Assembly: GCA_037176725.1 (NCBI GenBank)
Contig: JAZBRS010000037.1
Span: forward strand, 11,612,001 to 11,676,000
DNA from: Posidonia oceanica
Lineage: Eukaryota; Streptophyta; Magnoliopsida; Alismatales; Posidoniaceae
Length of the DNA: 64,000 bases
Reading direction: 5' to 3'
Each line of letters starts with the position of its first letter. The stretch's first letter is position 1. The translations under genes and the position numbers were made by a program. The notes beneath the pieces are model-generated. The model saw only the letters and a program-made list of their open reading frames with translations. It searched no databases and was not told the DNA's origin. Below are positions 12,301 through 23,071 of the stretch, piece by piece.

Positions 12301-13249
12301 TGTTTTTTATTGCTTTTTAGTTGGGTTTTTACTTTTGTTTGTTTTGGTTATATTTTAGTTTTTTCTTGATTTTATAGCATTTTGTTTTTGTTTGTTTTGC
12401 ATTTTTAAGTTGCACTCTGAGTTTTCCATTTTAGTTAGATTTAGTTAGGCTTTTGTTTTTTAATTGTTTGTTTAGGTTTTTAATCATTTATTTTAGGGTT
12501 TTAGTTTGCTTTCCTTCTGTTTTAGAGTTTTTGAAAGTTTTTAAGGGTTTTTTAAGGATTTGGTAAGAAAAGGAAAAGGGAATTAGAAGGAAGAGGAAAA
12601 GGGAGAAATGAAGGAATAAAGAGCAAAGAGAGGAGCTGAAAGAAAATAATTTTTTTGAAAGTCTAGGAAATTGCTAAAAATAAGATAAAAATAGGAATAA
12701 GATTGAGAAGAGATACGAGCACAAGGGAGCCCATAGCCAGGCAAGAAAAAAGGAGAGAAGGGGGTGAAAAGAAGGAGGATAATCAGGAGAGAGAGAGGAG
12801 AGAGAAAAGAATAATCTAGGAGAGAGAAAAGGATAATTTGGGTAAATGGAGGGTTTAGAGGTTTCGAAAAGGGGTGAAATTTGGGGAATGTGTAGCCTAG
12901 GGTCTCTAGTGTTGCTCTTAGGGTTTTGGTTCAGTTTTGAGAAAGTTTTGGAAGGGTTTTGAGGTGTGGAAAAAGGGTAGTTTTACCTAGATTTTCTAGG
13001 GTTTTTGGGAGTGATTTTGGGTTGAAAATTTCTGAGTGTTTGGATAGGTTTGCTAAGTTGGGAATGGTGGATTTTCCTATGATTTTTGAGTAAGTTTTGG
13101 ATTTGGGAAATGGGTGTAATCTTAGGTCAAGTTTGGGCTTGTTTTGAAGAGAAGGATGAAAGGGAATGTGTAGGTTTGACCTAGGTTTGGATCCAGAAGT
13201 TGCCAAAAGATTCCAACTGATTCAAGCCTGTCAAAATGGGGTGTCAACA

Positions 13250-13263
13250 GATGTCCCTCCCTG
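13250..13263 (-). promoter_or_regulatory. Polypurine tract of M1
   Basis: Read on the minus strand as AGGGAGGGACATC directly before the LTR start, it matches the AGGGAGGGGCATC of P. This is the expected plus-strand primer for reverse transcription and fixes LTR A as the 3' LTR. Confidence 0.85.
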
Positions 13264-13810
13264 AGCGAGGTCAAGCGAAGCGAGACCGCTGCTCAGGGTT
13301 GATAAGACACCCCATCTGACCGGAGGGAGCAGAGGTTTGCTATGGGCGTGAGCTACTTATTCGGCGTATGCACTGAAAATCGTAGCTCGTTGCCGCAATG
13401 CAAGAGTGCAGGTGCAGATGGATGAGATGCAAAGTATGCAATGCATGCCAATGCAAATGCAATGCAAATGTTAATGCAAAAGTTAGTACAGATAAGAATG
13501 CTACTGCAACAGAAGATGATGATGATGCTGGACTAGTATGCAATGCTAGAAAGGTAAAGTGCAAAGGTGATGCAAAAGAAGAATGCTAAAAAAGAAAACG
13601 CGATGTGGCGCAAAGACTCGGCAGGCAGGCCAAATTTGCACGACAAGGCGATAAAGAAAAGTGCAGCTTGTCCCCGCCTGGGGAGCAAGCTAGCAGAAAA
13701 GGGTGCGAGGGGAGAGAGGCCGACTCTCCGATCGCGGAGGGATGCGGGACTTTGCTTTCCTGGGACAAAGTCGCGCGAAGAGGGTGATAAGGTTTCGGGC
13801 TTATCGGCCG
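13264..13810. other. 3' untranslated region of M1 before the arrays
   Basis: No gene is seen. It contains A-rich sequence with repeated ATGCAAATGCAATGC-like words, then GC-rich sequence conserved with P (47036-47570). It separates the 29-bp array from the PPT. Confidence 0.7.
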
Positions 13811-14700
13811 GATAATTTGCGGTCCTATCAACCGGGAGCGATAGTTTACGGACCTATCAACCGGAAGCGATAGTTTACGGACCTATCAACCGGGAGCGAT
13901 AGTTTACGGACTTATCAACCGAAAGCGATAGTTTACGGACCTATCAACCGGAAGCAGTTGTGAGTAATAGTTACTGGATATCAGCCGTATAACGCAAATG
14001 CCAGAGAGTGATAGTTTACGGTCCTATCAACTGAAAGCGATAATTTACGGGCCTATCAACTGGGAGCGATAGTTTACGGTCCTATCAACCGAAAAGGGCA
14101 TTTGCGAGTGATAGTTACTGGATATTAGCCGTATAACATGATTGGTGCAGCAATAGTTTACGGTCCTATCAACCAGAGGCGATAGTTTACGGACCTATCA
14201 ACCGGGAGCAATCGTTTACGAACCTATCAACCGGAAGCGATAGTTTACGGACCTATCAACCGGAAGCGATAGTTTACGGACTATCAACCGGAAAGCGCAA
14301 TCATGAGGGATAGTTAATGGATATCAGCCGTATAATGCAATTGCAAGTGATAGTTTACGGTCCTATCAACCAGGAGCGATAGTTTACGGGCCTAACAACC
14401 GGAAGCGATAGTTTACGGGCCTATCAACCGGGAGCGATAGTTTACGGTCCTATCAACTGGAAAGTGCAATTGCAAGGGACAGTTACTGGATGTCAGCCGT
14501 ATAACATAATTGCAAGTGATAGTTTCGGATATCAACCAAGGATGAGTTTTGGATCATCAGCCAGAGAATGATAGTTTACGGCCCTATCAACCGAAAGGTG
14601 CAATTACGAGGGATAGTTACTGGATGTCAGCCGTATAACACAACTGCGAGCTGGATAAGACACCAGCCCAAGATGATAATTTACGCTCCTATCAACCGGA
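13811..14700 (-). repeat. 29-bp GATAG/CTATC array with higher-order punctuation, M1
   Basis: Tandem units of about 29 bp (GATAGTTTACGGACCTATC plus AACCGGAAGC). Each contains short inverted arms GATAG/CTATC around a TTTACGGAC core. Every few units a different module (GATAGTTACTGGATATC then AGCCGTATAAC) intervenes, ending at 13993, 14137, 14336, 14505 and 14639. The intervals are 144, 199, 169 and 134 bp and differ by about one 29-bp unit, so the array has a higher-order structure. Confidence 0.95.
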
Positions 14701-14708
14701 AAGAGCAG

Positions 14709-14850
14709 TGATTGATTGATTGATAAGAAAAAGAGGATTGATTGATATTGATAAGAAAAAGGAGTGATTGATTGATATTGATAAGAAAAAGGAGTGATTG
14801 ATTGATATTGATAAGAAAAAGGAGTGATTGATTGATTGATAAGAAAAAGA
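14709..14850 (-). repeat. ATTGATTGAT / GATAAGAAAAAGGAG simple repeat, M1
   Basis: Degenerate simple-sequence block between the two arrays, built of GATTGATTGATATTGATAAG and AAAAAGGAGT words. P has the complementary block, longer, at the same position. Confidence 0.9.
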
Positions 14851-15995
14851 TTGTTAAGATATCGGACTTATCGGCCGGCAAAGGGAAAGAGATGATAAGA
14901 TATCGGACTTATCGGCCGACAAAGGGAAAGAGAATAGAATGATAAGATATCGGACTTATCGGCCGGCAAAGAGGGGATAGAGGAGTGATAAGATATCGGA
15001 CTTATCGGCCGGCAAAGGGAAAGAGATGATAAGATATCGGACTTATCGGCCAGCAAATGAATAAAAGAATAGAATGATAAGATATCGGACTTATCGGCCG
15101 GCAAAGAGGGGATAAGGGAATGATAAGATATCAGACTTATCGGCCGGCAAAGGGAAAGAGATGATAAGATATCGGACTTATCGACCGGCAAAGGGAAAGA
15201 GATGATAAGATATCGGACTTAACGGCTGGCAAAGAGCGGATAAGGGAGTGATAAGATATCGGACTTTTCGGCCGGCAAAGGGAAAGAGATGATAAGATAT
15301 CGGACTTATCGGTTGGCAAATGAATAAAAGAATAGAATGATAAGATATCGGACTTATCGACCGGCAAAGAGGGGATGGAGGAATGACAAGATATCAGACT
15401 TATCGGCCGGCAAAGGAAAAGAGATGATAAGATATCAGACTTATCGGCCGACAAAGGGAAAGAGAATAGAATGATAAGATATCGGACTTATCGACCGGCA
15501 AAGAGGGGATAGAGGAGTGATAAGATATCGGACTTATCGGCCGGCAAAGGGAAAGAGATGATAAGATATCGGACTTACCGGCCAGCAAAGAGGGGATAAG
15601 GGAGTGATAAGATATCGGACTTATCGGCCGGCAAAGGGAAAGAGATGATAAGATATCGAACTTATCGGCCGGCAAATGAATAAAAGAATAGAATGATAAG
15701 ATATCGGACTTATCGGCCAGCAAAGAGGGGATGGAGGAATGATAAGATATCGGACTTATCGGCCGGCAAAGGGAAAGAGATGATAAGATATTGGACTTAT
15801 CGGCCGACAAATGAATAAAAGAATAGAATGATAAGATATCGGACTTATCGGCCGGCAAAGAGGAGATAAGGGAGTGATAAGATATCGGACTTATCAGCCG
15901 GCAAAGGGAAAGAGATGATAAGATATCGGAATTATCGGCCGGTAAATGAATAAAAGAATAGAATGATAAGATATCGGACTTATCGGTCGGCAAAT
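14851..15995 (-). repeat. GATAAG/CTTATC tandem array, about 26 units, M1
   Basis: Each unit carries GATAAGATATCGGACTTATC (arms GATAAG and CTTATC, with GATATC inside) then GGCCGGCAAA and one of a few linkers (GGGAAAGAGAT, GAGGGGATAGAGGAGT or TGAATAAAAGAATAGAAT). Unit length is about 40-50 bp depending on the linker. I count 26 units against 5 in P, so this block has expanded or contracted quickly. Apparent long frames through it are products of the repeat. Confidence 0.95.
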
Positions 15996-16021
15996 GAATG
16001 GATTTTGCGAGAGCGAATCAT

Positions 16022-16046
16022 CTCATGATACCAGGAATATCATGAG
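16022..16046 (-). promoter_or_regulatory. Covarying hairpin 1 of M1
   Basis: On the element strand CTCATGATA and TATCATGAG form a perfect 9-bp stem around loop TTCCTGG. In P (45774-45798) the arms are CCCATGATA and TATCATGGG with the same loop. The difference keeps pairing (C-G to T-A), which argues for selection on the structure. Confidence 0.75.
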
Positions 16047-16088
16047 GGAAAGAGAGGGAGAATGATACCAAGGGGCGATCAAAAGATG

Positions 16089-16115
16089 CCCCTGGTATCA
16101 GGATGATACCAGGGG
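16089..16115 (-). promoter_or_regulatory. Covarying hairpin 2 of M1
   Basis: On the element strand CCCCTGGTATCA and TGATACCAGGGG form a perfect 12-bp stem around loop TCC. In P (45705-45731) the arms are CCCCTGGTGTCA and TGACACCAGGGG, again with loop TCC, so one G-C pair has become A-T with both sides changed. Confidence 0.78.
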
Positions 16116-16534
16116 TTGGCCAACGCATCCTTGGCATCGAAAGCAAAGGATGAAGACAAAACTGTCGTGTTTGCCAAACGAGTAGTTTAGGGGTACCAGC
16201 CCAAAGATGATGACAGGTTGACGGACCTATCGCCGAGCAGTTGGGGGTGCCAGCCTGCTGATGAAGATCCGGATGACGGTGCCCGATAGCTTGTTTGCTC
16301 AGATGTCATGGGTCGGTAGTTGGGTTGCTTGATGAGGACTTTCCCGTAGTGTTTGGCAGCAAGTCTGGCCAGGGGCCCTGCAGATATAATTGATATGATG
16401 ATGTATGCACTTGAAGCAGATTTGAAATGCAAATAGGTGGCTCAGAACGCCTTTGCATTGATTGAACTTGATTACATGCCTGTGACAGGCCAAAAGTTTA
16501 TAGCAGAAAATAGGCAGACAGTTACATGGACGCT

Positions 16535-17737
16535 CTAGTCAGTCCTGGCTTTCTTTGCCTTTCTGGAGTCAGGGAACTGAGGAGTGCCAGGAGGTATCTC
16601 ATTGATAGGCCAGAAAGCTTGTACCTCCGTCAGATATTCGGGAGTGCACCCCGAGCCTTGTGCAGATGCCAGGTCAATAGACCGCACTCCATGCTACATG
16701 AGATCAGCCAGTTTTGCTGTAGCAGATGCTGTCCCGTAAGGATATGCCTGAAGTAGTCTTGGGGTTGTGCTGTCTATGAAGGCGCCCTGCTGGAGTCCGA
16801 ACTGCCGCATGACCCAGACGGGGTGATACTCCACGCCTCCAGTGAATCCTGGTAGCACCACGAGTCGCGCGTCGCGGGTATTGATGAAGATAGTGAAGGG
16901 CTCAGCTGCAGACGGGATGATGCGCCAGGTGACAGTGTCGTCCGTCAGCTCAGATAACTTCTTGTATTCCTCAGGGACCTTCCTGATTGTCCTGGCGTGG
17001 CTGTTATTACAGTATGTTTCAATAATGTGACCCCGGGGGCGCAGCAAGTCCAATTCAAGATGTGCAGCCAGCCAGATCTGTACTAGCACTCCGCAGCCGT
17101 GGAAGTGGCGGCAGTGGTGGGAGATGCAGTCCAATCCACAGTAAGTTTCAGCCAAGACAACTGGTGCCAAGTCGATCTGCCTAGTCACCACAGCTAATGC
17201 GATTTCAGCAATTTCTATCGCGACTGTCATCCAGCCATGAGTGAAGATCAGCTCTCCCAGAAATCGGGTGACAAATCCCTGAAGTCATAAATCATCTCCG
17301 AGTTCAGCACGCTTGTCTATGATTTCATCAAAGTAGTGCAAGCGCAGCATGGGCGCGGGGCCGCTGGTGCAGATCAGTCTTTGCTGGCACCTGTTAGTAG
17401 ATAGCCCAGATAGCTTGCAGAGGACCGCTATGTATTTGTCACGCCTCATGAAAATGGGCGGTCCCATCAGCCGGGAGAAGCCACAGATGCAGCGCACCTC
17501 CTCCAGAGTAGGTGTCAGTTCAGTTCTTCCGAAGTGGAAGACATGGTGCGCCGGCTTCCAGAATCTTGCGGCAGCGCAGAGAATATGTCGGCTCACTTCG
17601 ACATCAGCCGCTATCAGTAACTTCGTGGGTATGCCCCAGAGGCGCAGCTTCTCGCAGTCTTCTTGAGTAAGCTTGCCAATCCAGCCCCGCAGGGCTTCAG
17701 AACAGTGCACTGGGGTTTCGAGAGTTGGATATCCCAT
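16535..17737 (-). pseudogene. M1 extra ORF: plant-mobile-domain/DUF7745-like protein (broken)
   Basis: About 400 codons from ATG (17737) to TAG (16535-16537), downstream of integrase and in the sense orientation. It is interrupted only by TGA at 17285-17287 and TAG at 16694-16696, with no frameshift. Residues 59-87 contain FWKPAHHVF, FGRTELTPTLEEV and ICGF, like the plant mobile domain/DUF7745 proteins that are found both as host genes and in transposons. The later part is well conserved with P: LGELIFTHG, APVVLAETY, HHCRHFHGC, VTWRIIPS and FWPINEIPPG. No catalytic motif or membrane segment is apparent. Its role is unknown; the assignment is from motif memory and needs a profile search. Confidence 0.7.
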
Positions 17738-19249
17738 GGCGCACGCCGTAGGGGTACAGGCAGACGCTGCAGAGCTTGAAGGTACTTGTTATCAATGCTG
17801 TAGATAGTCAGATCACATAGGCATATAATCTTTAGCAGAAAGCAGAATCTGAGACTGATAAAGCAGTTCAACTATGTATTCAGCAGTTAATATCAGAGCA
17901 GAACGGCTAAGCAATCATAAGTAGGAAAGATCTGTAGCAGTCTTGTTGACACAGGGGCCAGGACTGGCAAGAGATCCGGACCAGCGCAGCTCGAGCGACG
18001 TCAACGCATGCTTGGCAAGGAGTACTGTCTCAGAGTCGAAGCGAGTTGCAGAGCGGGACGGTTGATAGGGAGGAAAGGATGATTGAAGACGCATGTATGC
18101 ATGATGCAGGTTGGTGTGCTTGAGAGATGATTAGTATGCTTTTGTGCCCTCAGCATACGGGGTGCTTTGGTGCCTACCGCAGAGGAAGGGAGTGATCCTT
18201 GACTCACTGGGCCCTTCTCAGACTCTTAGCTTGCTGGTGGCACTCTGGAATGGGTGTTGGCAATATACAGGTGGTGGTGTGGTGAGGACAGGTTACCTAC
18301 CAAGCTCTCAGGACCTACACTTACTTTTTCTGCTCTCTTTTTTTGATTTCTCCCTCGTGGGTATGCAGTCTTTCTCTGCCCCTAGCCAGGAGATGGTAAG
18401 TGTTTGTTTTTGGAGGGAAGTGATAGACCCTTTTAGGCTTACACCCTTAGGTTTCTTATAAGGTACAGGGGGATGATATTGCCTGTATTTTCGGGCTGAA
18501 TCTTGCCCTTTTCTTTTCTTTCTCTTTTTTTTTGTTCCTTTTTTGCTTGCTTTTCCCCCTTTTTTTTTGTTTTTGTTCTATTTCTTTTTTTTGCTTGTTT
18601 GATTTCTCTCTTTTTTTTCTCTTTTTTTTTTCACAGGCTTTTGCTATCCCCATTTTGGAGGTAAAAGGAAGGGTGTTTGAGTTTAATGGATGTGGGCTTT
18701 GGGTCTGCTATGTGATGGGTAGAAGGAGCAAAGTTAGACTGCACACCCCTGTCTCTAGGACCGGCTTCTGTCTTCGTCTTCTATTCCTTGGATGTGCCCA
18801 AGCCTAGATGTCTATTCTCACTTTTTTCAACTCACATCCTAACATTTTTTCTCCCTCAAAGGTGTATGTCCTTACGAGTTTAGGCAGTTCACCTGTCCTG
18901 TTTGGTGGTGGCTCCCTCACATGCTAAGGCGTCTAAGTAGTGCCAGGTGAGGCAGGGTGGACTCTTTCCAGAGCAGGAAAGCACTTTCGGTTTTCATCAC
19001 CGGGCAAAAGATGCAATATGCGACTTGAGAGGATGACGATGATGATTTGAAAAGGATTGATGCATGTTTCGAGAGGATGACGATGATGATTTAAAAAAAG
19101 ATGCATGCATAGGATAGAAGAAGCATGAGTGCATGCTCAAGAACAAAAGTAAGAGACAAGATAGAAGATGCAGGTAGGATGGGAACGCAAGAAGTGAGAA
19201 TGTAAGTGTGTAGGTGGGAGAAGGATATCTGCAACGGGGCCGCCTTCGG
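17738..19249. other. M1 spacer between integrase and extra ORF
   Basis: No gene is supported. It holds a pyrimidine-rich block (about 18470-18640 on the plus strand), two short tandem copies of GAGAGGATGACGATGATGAT (19030-19100) and stretches clearly homologous to 42613-44122 of P. It probably contains the signal by which the downstream ORF is expressed, such as a splice acceptor or internal promoter. Confidence 0.6.
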
Positions 19250-20114
19250 CTACTGATAGTACTTCTTGAGGTAGCAGAGGTTGACGGGCTCAGACTGCTC
19301 GACCTGATCCATATCCTCAAGAGTTACGACGCCACCTGAAAAGACTTGCTTCACCACAAAGGGGCCACACCAGTTAGGTCGGAATTTCCCTCGACCATCA
19401 GGTAAGTGAATGGCGCGCAGAACAAGGTCCCCTGTCTGGAAGCCTCTTGGCTGAACTTTCTTCAAATATGACCTGGCCATTCTCTTTTGATAGCAGCGAG
19501 CATTACGCATAGCTTGTAGCCTGTGCTCATCAATCAAGTTCAGTTGGACACAGCGGTCTTCGACCCATTCTGCTTCATCCAACTCAGCTTCACGTAGGAT
19601 CCACAGTGAGGGGATCTCTACCTCGACGGGCAGCACCGCCTCCATGCCGTACACCAGAGAGTACGGGGTGGCGCCTGTTGAAGTGCGGACAGATGTCCTA
19701 TACGCCCAGAGTGCGTAAGGAAGCTTGTCGTGCTAGTCCTTATGAGTTTCCGCCATTTTCTTCAGGATTTTGACCAGATTTTTGTTGGCGGACTCCACTA
19801 CATCGTTCATTTGTGGCCGGTAAGGCAAGGATCTGTGATGCTTGATATTGAAGCTCTGTAGATAGTCTTCGATCCTCTTAGCAATGAAATTTGTGCCATT
19901 GTCAGATATAATTGCATGCGGGACCCCGTACCGGGCTATGATCTTGTTTCTGATAAACTTTTCCATAGCCACGGTAGTCACCGCCTTGTAGGAGGTCGCT
20001 TCCACCCATTTAGTGAAGTAATCAATCGCTACCAGAATGTAACGATGACCATTAAAAGCTAGAGGGTGGATGGCGCCAATGACATCAATCCCCTAGGTGG
20101 AGAAGGGCCATGGC
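19250..20114 (-). pseudogene. M1 integrase core and C-terminal domain
   Basis: DDE integrase. The core shows GIDVIGA, SDNGTNFIAK and VESANKN, so the three acidic residues (D, D, E) are present; the C-terminus has GDLVLRAIHLPDG and GPFVV and ends LCYLKKYYQ. TAG codons interrupt it at 19733-19735 and near 20090, both where P has Trp (TGG). The zinc-finger domain that should precede the core is absent: the sequence joins the protease-RT linker at 20114-20116. Confidence 0.9.
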
Positions 20115-20122
20115 GACGCTTC
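20107..20122 (-). other. Junction replacing RT-RNase H in M1
   Basis: On the element strand the linker end GAAGCGTC joins directly to GCCATGGC of the integrase region. Aligned to P, the missing segment is 39133-41747, 2,615 bp, and the breakpoints share the two bases TC. This is either an internal deletion or the join between two different elements. Confidence 0.9.
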
Positions 20123-22843
20123 AGGATGGTCACGCTTACTCGAGTATTCTTGTAGCCTCGATGCGTGACCTCCGTCCTGGCAACTTCTTCCATCTGCTCT
20201 GGCCCGACTGATTCTGCTGAGTGCTCCGCTGATACTGCTGAGGGCCTTGCTGATTCCACCACTGATACTGCTGATGGCTTTGCTACTGAGGCTGCTGATA
20301 ATTCTGTTGCTGATTCTGCTTTCTGCTCTATTACTGCTGCTGCTTGGATTGCTAGTGCCTCCTCCTCTGAGTCTTCTAGTGTGCTTGTGGAGGGTACGCT
20401 GGACTGGCAGCTGATCTGGGTACTGCCGCTTGCTACACTGCCTAAGTGAGGCATGTGTTGCACAAACCACCTAGACCCGCCTTCTGGTTGGAGGGTAATG
20501 AGCTCATCTGGTCTAGGGGAGTCCAGTATTGCTGAATCTTCTTCCAGGACCATGATAGAGGCATGGTCTACTCGCAGAGGAGGGTCCGTAACCACGGCTT
20601 TCCCTTTTCTTTTCCACGGCTTGGTGCTCTGCCAGATCATCTGCTATCGACTTGAGCTGTTCTTGATAAAGTAGCTCTAAGTCGGACATCCATGAATCGA
20701 CCTGGGCTTCTATCGCCACTCCTTCCTCCTCATCCGAGGGTGAGTCGACGTAGTAGGCGCCGGGGGCCTGCGGCACGGGCCCGGCTGCAAGATGGATCGC
20801 TGCCCTTGGTATTTGCATGGTCTGGCTCACGGGCGCGCCTGATAGCGGCAGCTTCGGCATGAGAGATTCAAACAGACTGGACAGTGGGGCTACATATGGG
20901 TATGCTGCCAAGGTCACCGTTGCAGTTAGAGGGCAGGTAGAGGTGCTCTTCTGAGGGCTCAAGGGTCGGGAGACTATGATGCTCGATTGGTCCTCTGCAA
21001 CTGGTGGTGACGGTGAGAGTGCGGCCTCTAACACCACGGGGTCCTGCCATGAGAGTTGCTGTTCTGTGGCAGGAGGATGTGAAGCTGACTGCGTCGGCTG
21101 CATTCTCGGTGATGCAGCTACTGAAGCGGGCCGAGTCGCACTGCTGACTGAGTTGTCTGACTGTCGCTCCAGAGAGAGTGACCGCGGTACTGATGCGACT
21201 GCAACCACAGGTAGCCTGCCTGATTGTGCCAGAAGGAGTGTCTCTAACTTCTGTGCTGCTGCTGCTGCCTGTGCTTGTAATGTGGATGTGGCTGCAGGAA
21301 TGTTAGAGCTTGTCAGTTCTGCCACAGAGTCTGTTGATTTGTCTGCTGTATCTGCTGAAGGAAAAGCCAAACAAACTGACCAGGGCGCTTCCGTGCTGAT
21401 CCGAGCCTTACTGCCAGTTGGGACTGCCTCTATTGTGCCAGACTGCTCCTCATCCAAGTAGTAGTCCTCAACGCAGACCCAATCTTCTGTCGGCACCGCG
21501 ACTTCATCATCAGTTGATCCCAGAACTCCTGCACTGGTAAAGTTAGTGAGGTCTCTAGGGATGGCAGGTTCCTGATCCTTCATTTGAAGGCAGTGATCTT
21601 CGTCAAACTTAGGCACATAACCGAGGCCTTCAGATTTCCTCCGCTCCGCCGCTACGATCGGCTCTGCAATCCCCTGGCCGTGATGCCTGAGCGGTGTACC
21701 CTTTATGTAACCCCACCTGTGACATACATTCTCGACCATTCGAAAGGGGTTGTTGTGAACGGCCAAGGAGTTGGCGCGTTCAAGATCAGGAATGAAGTTA
21801 ACTGGCTCGCACCGGTTAACGCGATACAAGGCTTCGGAAGTCTCAGGGTCAAACAGGATAGCTTGTGAAGAGACAGGGGAGACTGCCTTGATCCGCTCCT
21901 TCTCAAAGTTCTCCGCCATGACGACAATGACATCATCGCCGCGACGATACTTTATCATCCGATGGAGGGTCGATGGAAGGACCTGATGCTTGTGGAGCCA
22001 AGGGTGCCCAAGCAGGAGATTGAAATTCGGCTTCAAGTCAACGACATAGAATTCTACATCGAAAATGACCGGGCCAATGGCAAGAGGAATAATTAGGATC
22101 CCCAGAGCATCATGGTGGGTGTTGTCAAAAGCTGTCATTTCCTTCACGGCTGGCGTGATGTCCTCGGCTTTGAATCCGAGCTTGGTTGCAGTACGCAAGG
22201 GGCAGACGTTAAGGCCTGACCCGTTATCAACCAGTGTTAGGGGAATGCGAAAGTTTTTGAATTGAACCGTGACGAACAGGGGTTGATTGTGATTAATCCC
22301 CGCTGGAGGCAGCTCATCGCTCATAAAAGAGATAACCTAGGGCTCCGCAATCATCCCTACCATGCTTTCCAAAGTTGAAGGCTCAATAAATTGGGACACA
22401 CGGGCAGCCTGGAACACGCGAAGAAAAGCCTCGTGGTGTTCAGCAGAGCTGTGGATTAGATCCCAAATGGAAATATCGGCTTTGACCTTCTTAAGTTGGG
22501 AGGTTATGTCTGCTTTGGGTTGGTTCTTTTTGGCAGTAGGAGGGGTTGTTTTGGCAAGCTCTAAAGGGGTAGTGGCAGGAGATTGGGCCGCTACAGGTTG
22601 GGTAGGGATTTGGCTTGCTACAGGTTGATTTGAGGCTGGGTCTGCTATGGGTTGGTTAGAGGGTAGGGGCATGGCAGGTTCAGGGTGATTTGACCTAATG
22701 GCTGGTGCTGGAGGCCTGTAGACCCTCCCCGATCGCGTTACTTCCGCACACATTTCTGTGGCGTAGCTGTAAGGGACGCGATGGCTGTCTAGGGTTAAAT
22801 CAATAACCACTGGAGCATGTGCTGCGAGCACAGGAGGGGTCAC
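20117..22843 (-). pseudogene. M1 pre-protease, protease and linker
   Basis: Protease with LVDNGSGLNVC (active Asp-Asn-Gly) and LLLGHPWL, preceded by KADISIWDLIHSS and followed by the CVEDYYLDEEQSG block and a Ser/Ala/Thr-rich linker of several hundred residues. It continues the gag frame. A TAG at 22337-22339 (CAG in P) breaks it before the protease, and a frameshift near 20620 shifts the last part, where the conserved VSVTILKR block sits just before the junction. Confidence 0.88.
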
Positions 22844-23071
22844 AGGGGGACCTACTGGGTATTGAGGTCTATCTAAATGGTAAGGTTGTTGGGGTGGGAA
22901 GGCAGGGGCTGACTGAGGTCTGCCTAGAAGATGTATGGGGGATTCTAGCTGAGGCTGCCCTAATAGGTGGATAGGGGATGTTGGCTAAGCTCTAGCTAGG
23001 AGGTGTACAGGGGGTTGAGGCTGAGGAAGCACAACAGGGGGCGTGAAGGGGTGCTCCAGCCTGGCACGCGG

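Larger units (their letters stand above)
8277..13249 (-). repeat. LTR A, 4,973 bp: 3' LTR of M1
   Basis: On the minus strand it runs from TGTTGACACCCC (13249) to ATTACTACA (8277), and abuts a polypurine tract at 13250. Order: U3 start; A-rich telo-box block; purine tract with TGGGCC (11654-11659); GC-rich block; region of short AT-rich lines repeating GGACTAAATGCAAT-like words; 30-bp minisatellite; conserved R-U5-like end. It lacks the mini-exon/intron block found in P and B. The last roughly 650 bp nearly match LTR B, while the U3 resembles P rather than B. Confidence 0.93.

Noticed and set aside
14868..15993. Minus-strand ORFs with repeated DKSDILS/CRPISPISYH words
   Set aside because: They are direct translations of the GATAAG tandem array.
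14851..15995. CRISPR-like appearance of regularly spaced palindromic repeats
   Set aside because: Eukaryotic retrotransposon context; the linkers are a few recurring variants, not unique spacers, and there are no cas genes.
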